NCBI RefSeq assembly: GCF_033115175.1
Contig: NC_084827.1
Location: forward strand, 23,678,001 to 23,742,000
Reading direction: 5' to 3'
DNA from: Lepus europaeus
Lineage: Eukaryota > Chordata > Mammalia > Lagomorpha > Leporidae
Length of the DNA stretch: 64,000 bases
Positions 57,902-64,000 of the stretch are shown piece after piece (position 1 is the stretch's first letter; every line of letters starts with the position of its first letter). The position numbers were made by a program, and so were the translations under genes. Below the pieces are notes generated by a model that was given only the letters and a program-made list of their open reading frames with translations, was not told the origin of the DNA and made no database searches.

Positions 57902-58598
57902 TGTCCGTGCGTGGGTACGTAGCGGGTCAGGCCTGAGTTGGAATTGTGAAGAGGTTGATATGGTTAGATCAACAGTTGATGTAGTTATTGCGGAGAAACC
58001 CTCCTCGTTCGTGCGTTTAGCATCTTACCCTGGCGTTTAGAGAGATAGAAAATCCAATCCCTGTCTCCAGGGACGGTCAGGAGGTTTTGAGAAGTAAGCT
58101 CGAACCTGCAGCGCACAGTGTAAATTAACGTCAGTGTCACGATCGGATTCTACAATACACAGATTAACGTCATTTTGATGATTTGGATTATTTAGGGCCG
58201 GGGGAAGGAGAGGACTGATGTATTTTGGGACTAAAAGGCTTTTGATGCGCAGTTTGCCTAAGTAGCATTATGACAGTCAAGGAGAGTAAAAGCAAAGCTC
58301 AAACTTTTTTGTCCCCCAATCCACCCCGAACATTTTTCAAAAGGACAGTGTTAAAGACTTTGATAGTGAAGTTTTCACAGACCTTAAAACGGGCTTTTTG
58401 GAAGTATTATAAATACAGACGCTAACTAGAAGATGGTTAATTTTCAATTGCTTAGAAGAGTGCTGTGTATTGAAAAATAATCCGGCCTCCTCCCTCCCCC
58501 ATCTGCAAATGATACTTAAAGGAAAGGAAAACCAAGTCAGACTTAAAGCAAATTATTAATTACGTTTTTGATAAAACACTAATCTTTTGTGTCTTCAG
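57902..58598 (+). other. Intron 1
   Basis: Runs from donor 57834 to an acceptor 'ttttgtgtcttcag' ending at 58598. No repeats are seen apart from the ATTTTT tract. An alternative acceptor lies 3 bases downstream ('cagcag'). Confidence 0.6.
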
Positions 58599-58768
58599 CA
58601 GCAAGCTGTCAACTCCCTGGCTGAAGCTGGTCACACCGAACTGATATGCCACTTGAATTAATAAAAGAAGTCAGTGGGGTGCCCGAGGTTCAGCTGCTGA
58701 GTACATTCCACGAAGTAGATTTCAGATTCCTACAGCTTGGTTGTGATTATAGCAAGAAATATATCCAG
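58599..58768 (+). CDS. First coding exon of an unidentified host gene (41 codons, partial)
   Basis: The exon is bounded by a pyrimidine-rich acceptor (AG at 58597-58598) and a strong donor CAG|GTAAGA (58769). The first ATG in the exon is at 58646, with G at -3. From there 123 bases form exactly 41 open codons, ending in phase 0. The peptide starts MPLELIKEVSGVPEVQLLST and ends in GCDYSKKYIQ. It is hydrophilic, with no signal peptide or membrane segment. I do not recognise the family and give no function. Position downstream of a CpG-island promoter with a matching first-exon donor makes this a real gene start. Later exons are not visible before 64 kb. Confidence 0.8.
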
Positions 58769-58934
58769 GTAAGAATTTGCATAACTCATGTTTTTCTTTT
58801 TTTCTGAGAAGAATGCTAAAGAACGGTCTTAGGCATTGGTTTTATCATTGTCATACATTTGAAATTTAATGTTTCAATATATTATTCTTATTGCAATGTA
58901 AATAATCAGACTCTGTAAAAAAATTTCTTTTTCT

Positions 58935-59271
58935 AAAAAGATTTGTTTATTATTTGAAAGGCAGCTTAACAGAGACAGAAGGAGAGGTAGAGAGAGAGAG
59001 AGATCTTCCACCTGCTGGTTCAGCCTCAAATGGTGGCAACAGCTGGGGCTGGATCAGGCTGATGCCAAGAGCCAAGAACTTGGTGCCTGTCTCCCATATG
59101 AATTGCAGAGAGCCAACTTCTTGGGCCATCTTCCCAGGCACATTAGGCAGGAAACTGGATTGGAACTAAAGTGGCTGGGACTCAACTTGGCACAGAAGAT
59201 GCAGGCTCAGGAGTTATTTAGTCATTGTTGCAAACATTGGCTAAACCCACTACACCATAGTGCTGGCCCCT
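58935..59271 (-). mobile_element. C-SINE, old copy, intronic
   Basis: T-rich left end, 'ctgctggttcagcctcaaat', and head ending 'actacaccatagtgctggcc'. Antisense to the gene. Confidence 0.88.
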
Positions 59272-59584
59272 GTTAATATAAAGTGTGTTCAGTGCAGAAT
59301 GCATGGCCTAAGCCCAGGACACACAAGCCCATTCATTTTTAAGGAGTCTTGGGAAGTTTTCCAAAGTGTTCAGACTTTAGTCAGAATATATGTATTAAGT
59401 AACAATAAATTTTCCTTTATCATGCTTCAGTTTGGCTGGTAAAGCTAGGTTTAGGTAGGCAGAAGTGAATTTTTCAATTGTTGGAGATTACTGTTTTTGA
59501 AGCATGATTTGTTGCAAACATCTTCAGAGACAGAGTGTTGAAAAGAAGGCTACTGTTTAATTTTCAAGACATTTCTTGAATAGA

Positions 59585-59705
59585 AATAAATATATAAATA
59601 TAATATATATAATTATAATATAAAATTTATATATGTAAAATTTATAATAAATATAGATATATAAATATCTATATGTATAGATATAGATATATAAATAGAT
59701 ATAAA
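59585..59705. repeat. TA-rich low-complexity tract
   Basis: Imperfect TATA/TAGATA repeats, including several 'atagatat' units. Confidence 0.85.
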
Positions 59706-61452
59706 AAGGAATGTATAGAAAAAGAACAAAAGAATGGCATAATGTTGTACCAGTTGACTAAAACAAAAACAGACTTTGATGCACATGATCCAAGTCCAAT
59801 TGATTTAGTCTATGAGATTCATAGCTCTGTAGGTGACCGTCCATAGAAAGATTTCAGCAAACATTTCGCTAGAATGCTCTGCAAACTTTTTAGGGGTACT
59901 TCTCATTATTCAGCATTCATTTGGTAAACAGATTTTGATTTATTCTTGATAAGATTCTGCAGTAAAAAGATGAATAAATATAGTCACTAGACTCAAGATG
60001 ATCACATTTTTGTTGAATTTGACACATGACCGAATCTCTAATACAATTTAATAAATATGATATTAGCATTGTGCTGTATGAACATGATAGAGTTTTTGAT
60101 TCTGACTAGTTAGAACAGGAAAGTTCAGCTGGAACTTCCAGGATGACAGATTGTATATTCTCATCCTTTTGGGTAAAAGCAGTCCTAATGTGCCTTGTTT
60201 CTGAGTTTTCAGTGAGAGTGATGTGCCTTAGTCTTATCACTAGAACTTAATGAAGCTCAAGTTTCAAGGCTTCTTCGTTTGCATAAACCATTTTGGGACC
60301 CTGTTGGGGGCTTTAGAAATGAATTTACATGTTTGTATTTTTAAAATTTATAGAAGTAAGATACTTTACGCATAGATGTTTAAGGCTGCTATCTCTTCCA
60401 CTTTGACTTCCCCTCCATCACATTTCCTCTCATCCCAAGTGGTATCGGAGCAGCCAACATTTTCTTTTTTGGAATCTAGCTAAGAGAAAGTTCACTTATG
60501 GAATAGATTTAGTTTTGGGTTAGTGAGGTGTATTTATGTGGTTTGTAGTCAGTTCCATGTATAGGAATATCACTAATGCCCTTTGTATACGAATGGTTTT
60601 CCAGAACACTCTTGCCTTCTGGGAAGTCTGGCAGAAAGTTGTGGAGCCTGAAGTTGGATCAGGGTTTGACTATACACCCTCTTCCACCTACTGTAGGACT
60701 TACATAATCAGTGGAGGAAAAACAAGTACTGAATCTTATGGAACCTGAAGCTGATTTGAGAATTGTTATAAATCTTACAGTTACGTATGAAAAAAACTTA
60801 AATAGAATTTTTGTCTCAGACTTGATAACAGTTTTCATGGGGTCACCAGTAATGAATGGTGAAGTTGAATACAATCATTGTAAATTGTCAGTAGCAAAAA
60901 TCAAATGTTAATCAACCATGCTAAAATCTTTTTATCCCCTGTATATAGTCCTTATGTAAATATTCACTATAGAAACCAATATTTTAAATATTATAAAGGA
61001 TAGTAGCAAAAGTTAGAGGAAAATAATTAGAGGTATATATTACAATAAATTAATTTAAAAATTAGGTTATTTTTCTAGAATCTAAAATTTTTGTATAATT
61101 TTTCAGCTTTGTAATTCATAAGTTGTGATTTCTTTTCTCATTCTAAATATTCACTTTCATAATAAACTGTATTTTGATGTGAAGTAATAGAGAAAGAAGG
61201 AATGTAAAGGTGAAGAAATGATAACATTAGAAGTAATGGGGATGTTATTTTTATTGATTTGCAATTTTGCAAGGTTTCAGTTTTATTAAGATTTATCAAG
61301 ACTTATATTATGGACTTACATGTGATCTGCCCTCATGAACATTCTGTGTGTACTTTAAAAATAAAATGAATTCATTAGTTGTCAAGTGTGTGTTCTGTAA
61401 ATGTCCGTGTAGAAAATTGCATGGTGGTATTTTTAAGTCTTCTGTATTCTTT

Positions 61453-61770
61453 TTTTTTAAGATTTATATTTTATTTATTTGAAAAGCAGAGTTAGAGAGA
61501 GAGAGATCTTCCATCCATTGGTTCACTCCCCAAATGACTACAATGCCCCGGGCTGGGCCAGGCTGAAGTCAGGAACCCAGAGCCTCTTCTGTGTTTCCCA
61601 TGTGGGTGCAGGAGGCCAAGTACTTAGGCCATCCTCCACTGCTCTTCAGGTGCATTAGCAGGGAACTGCGTTGGAAGTGGAGCAGCTGAGTCTCAAACTG
61701 GTACCCACATGGGATGCTGGCATCACAGGCAAAGGCTTAACCTACTATATCGCTGCGCTGGCTCCATAGG
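61453..61770 (-). mobile_element. C-SINE in ancient L1, near-perfect target duplication
   Basis: Flanks 'tcttctgtattcttt' (ending 61452-61453) and 'tcttctatattcttt' (61771-61785) differ at one base. Head ends 'atcgctgcgctggct'. Confidence 0.92.
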
Positions 61771-62193
61771 TCTTCTATATTCTTTCTGATTTTATTTCTT
61801 TCTGTTCTATCAATTCCCGACAGATGTGCGTTAGTGCTGATTGTGGATTTGTCTGTTTCTCTCTTTAGTCATGTGCGTATTTGTATAGTTTGCAACTGAT
61901 TATTTAGGGTTGTTTTATCTTCAAAATGAATTGATCTTTTTAACATTATCTAATGTCTCTTTAATATCTTGCAACTTGTTTCTCGAATTTTGTTTTGTTT
62001 GATAATAACATTGCTTTACGACCTTTGGGTTTTTTCTCACAATATTTACTTTTTTTTTTTTTTTTTTTTTGAGAAATAGAAAAAGAGAGAGGGACAGAGA
62101 GACAGACAGACCTGCCATCCACTGTTTCACTTCCCAAATGCTTGTGAATAGCCAGGACTGGGCCATGCCAAAGCCAGCAGTTAGGAACTCATT

Positions 62194-62523
62194 TTTTTTT
62201 TTTTTTAAGATTTATTTTATTTATTTGAAAGACAGAATCACAGAGAGAGACAGAAACAGAGAGAGGTCTTCCATCAGCTGGTTTCCTTTTCAGATGGCCA
62301 CAATGGCCAGAGCTGCGCCGATCTGAAGCCAAGAACAAGGAGCTTCTTCCAGGTCTCCCATGTGGGTGCAGGGGCCCAAAGACTTGGGCCATCTTCTGCT
62401 GCTTTCCCAGGCCATAGCAGAATGCTGGACAGGAAGAGAAGCAGCCTGGACCAGAACCAGCACCCATATGGGATGTCGGTGCTTCAGGCCAGGGCTTTAA
62501 CCCACTGCGCCACAGGGCCGGCT
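62194..62523 (-). mobile_element. Inner C-SINE in nest
   Basis: Flanks 'aggaactcatt' are identical at 62183-62193 and 62546-62556. The head reads 'cgccacagggccggct' and is separated from the right flank by a run of 22 C's. Confidence 0.94.
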
Positions 62524-62545
62524 CCCCCCCCCCCCCCCCCCCCCC
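62524..62545 (+). repeat. Poly-C tract (C22) at a SINE 5' junction
   Basis: 22 uninterrupted C's lie exactly between the 5' end of the inner SINE and its target duplication. Confidence 0.95.
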
Positions 62546-62842
62546 AGGAACTCATTGTTGATCTGCCACGTGAGTGGCAGGGATCCAACAATTTACGCCA
62601 TCACCTGCTGCCACCCAGGGTTTTTGCCTTAGCAGGAAGCTAGAATTGAGAGTAGAGCCAGGAGCTGAATCTAGACATTCTTAAAAGGGGATGCTGGTAT
62701 CCCAAACATTGCCATAACTGCCAAGCCAAATACCCACTCCACCTTGCTGACATTCTTAATGGCATGCTTTTTTTTTTTTTTTTCCAATTTATGTTTAAGT
62801 AGGTCTTAGCATATCATTGGATTGGATTGGATTATACTTTTT

Positions 62843-63117
62843 TATGATTTATTTTATTTATTTGAAGAATCAAATTACAGATGGGGGTGGGTGGAGAGGT
62901 GTCTTCCATCCACTGGTTCAATCCTCAAATGGCTAAGCCGATACAAAGCCAGGAGCCCCAAACCCAAGGACTTGAGGCATCCTCCACTGCCTTCCCAGGT
63001 GCACCAGCAGGAAGCTGGATCTGAAATGGAACAGCCAGGACATGAACCAACACCCATATGGGATGCCAGCACTGCAGGCTGGGACCTTAATCTGCTATAC
63101 CACAGCGCCGGCCTCTA
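62843..63117 (-). mobile_element. C-SINE in ancient L1, perfect 13-bp target duplication
   Basis: Flanks 'gattatacttttt' at 62830-62842 and 63118-63130 are identical. Head ends 'ataccacagcgccggcct'. An internal stretch of the body is shortened. Confidence 0.94.
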
Positions 63118-64000
63118 GATTATACTTTTTAATCCAGTCTGGCAGTGTTACTTTTTAATTGATGTGCTTAGTCAAATTTATATTTAAAATACTTGTTGGT
63201 ATGGTGGTGTTTAAGTCTACTATCTTGCTGTTTGAATTTCATCTGTCTTTCCTGTTTTATATTCCTCTTTGCTTCTTCCCTGAGTTCTTTGGACTAATTA
63301 ATTTTTTTTTTAATTCTAAATTTTCTCCATTTGGTTTTCCCTATTGGTTTTGAGCAATACCTGTTTTATTATTTTCTTTAGGGGCTAGGTTAGTACTAAC
63401 TATATGTCCTTCACTAATTAAAGTCATTTCAAAGCTGTTATATTACTTCCCAGGTGACACTTCTGATGTTCTGATTTATTCTTCCTGCTTAACAAACCTA
63501 AGAATCTTATAGCAATAAAATTCTGCTTACCCTTTACTGTTTTGTTCTTTGAGCTGTTATATGTTTTATGTATATTACAAACTCTACACTGTTATTTTTG
63601 TGTTAAACAGTGAAATTTTAAGGAAATAAAGAGAAGGAAGAACTATTGCTGACATATTCACGGTTTCTGGTCATTTTCGTTTTTACCTGTAGATCTGAGT
63701 TTCCATCTGGTATAATTTCTCTTAATATTGAGAAATAGTCTCTTGCATTTCTTGTTTTGATGTCCATTTTCATTGGATATAGACTTCCACATTGATTTTT
63801 ATTTTATTACTTTTAGAATTTTAAAGGTATCATTACATTGCTTGTGACTTTCATTGTTTTCTATGTAATGATATTGTGTTTTTCTCTCTACCTGCTTTCT
63901 GTTTTGTCTTTTGTTTTTAGCAGTTGGACTGACATGTGCTTGGGTGTATTTTTTTTCTTTGAATTTCTCCTTCTTGTGGGTAACAACTCCTATATACAGA

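Larger units (their letters stand above)
62051..62735 (-). mobile_element. Outer, old C-SINE split by a younger one
   Basis: The left piece (62051-62193) starts with a T20 run and holds the tail and 'tgtttcacttcccaaatgct'. The right piece (62546-62735) holds 'gtggcagggatccaacaatt' and the head. The younger SINE separates them with an 11-bp target duplication. Confidence 0.9.
58769..64000 (+). other. Intron 2 (runs beyond the window)
   Basis: No convincing downstream coding exon is seen. It is filled with SINEs and an ancient L1. ORFs at 60536-60748 and 60711-60911 lack splice context and recognised domains. The stretch 59272-61437 holds AT-rich unique sequence and a TA-rich tract (about 59585-59705). 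Confidence 0.6.
61430..64000 (-). mobile_element. Ancient LINE-1 (antisense), split by SINEs
   Basis: The non-SINE parts (61786-62050, about 62736-62830, 63131-64000) follow the antisense order of an old mammalian L1: 'ttctgttctatcaattcccg', 'ttaattgatgtgcttagtca', 'tggtgtttaagtctactatc', then 'ttttgtttttagcagttgga'. The copy is highly diverged with no usable frame. It is intronic and antisense to the host gene, and continues past the window edge. Confidence 0.72.

Noticed and set aside
60536-60911. Overlapping 60-70 codon frames in intron 2, considered as a third exon
   Set aside because: No convincing acceptor and donor pair frames them in phase with the 41-codon exon, and the peptide is not recognised.

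Overview
This window is mammalian nuclear DNA, almost certainly from a lagomorph and most likely a rabbit or hare. The diagnostic signal is about 35 copies of the tRNA-derived lagomorph C-SINE. Its consensus features recur throughout: a GGCCGGCGCC-type head, a conserved 'GCCCAAGTGCTTGGGCC' middle and a (TCTCTCTG)n/A-rich tail. Copies occur on both strands and range from near-identical to heavily decayed. LINE-1 3' ends of a matching rabbit type are also present. There are no bacterial-style genes, operons or CRISPR arrays. Nearly all open reading frames in the window are chance ORFs, read through SINEs, or relics of LINE-1 ORF2.

Layout. 0-9 kb: an old L1 3' end carrying a 158-bp tandem duplication, several SINEs, and a 3.3-kb 5'-truncated L1 (5305-8590) split by two young SINEs. 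10-16 kb: an L1 3'-UTR insertion, more SINEs, and a 472-bp solo retroviral LTR (14840-15311). 16-20.5 kb: a long AT-rich block with no repeat I can recognise. 21.5-31.1 kb: antisense L1 fragments with ORF2 remnants, SINEs and microsatellites. 31.4-32.6 kb: a 216-bp inverted duplication with 214/216 matching bases. 34.8-35.9 kb: a three-layer SINE nest. 37-39.9 kb: two related LTRs in opposite orientation, with an env transmembrane relic beside the left one. 40-56.8 kb: decayed L1, MaLR-type LTRs, old SINEs and several short inverted-terminal-repeat elements. 57.44-57.84 kb: a CpG-island promoter. 58.6-58.8 kb: the only convincing protein-coding exon. 61.4-64 kb: an ancient antisense L1 riddled with SINEs.

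The one host gene points rightward. It has a CpG-island promoter (two GC boxes, an NRF1-like site, a palindromic CRE) and a probable noncoding first exon ending at a GTGAGT donor (57834). A second exon carries an ATG at 58646 and 41 codons ending in phase 0 at a GTAAGA donor (58769). I do not recognise the protein from these 41 residues. The rest of the gene lies to the right, beyond the window or undetected.

I found no new biological system. The most notable structures are the 99%-identical inverted duplication at 31446-32630, the inverted LTR pair at 36961-39892, and several clean nested or same-site SINE insertions. All repeat calls come from pattern recognition and self-comparison within the window; family names should be confirmed with a repeat library.
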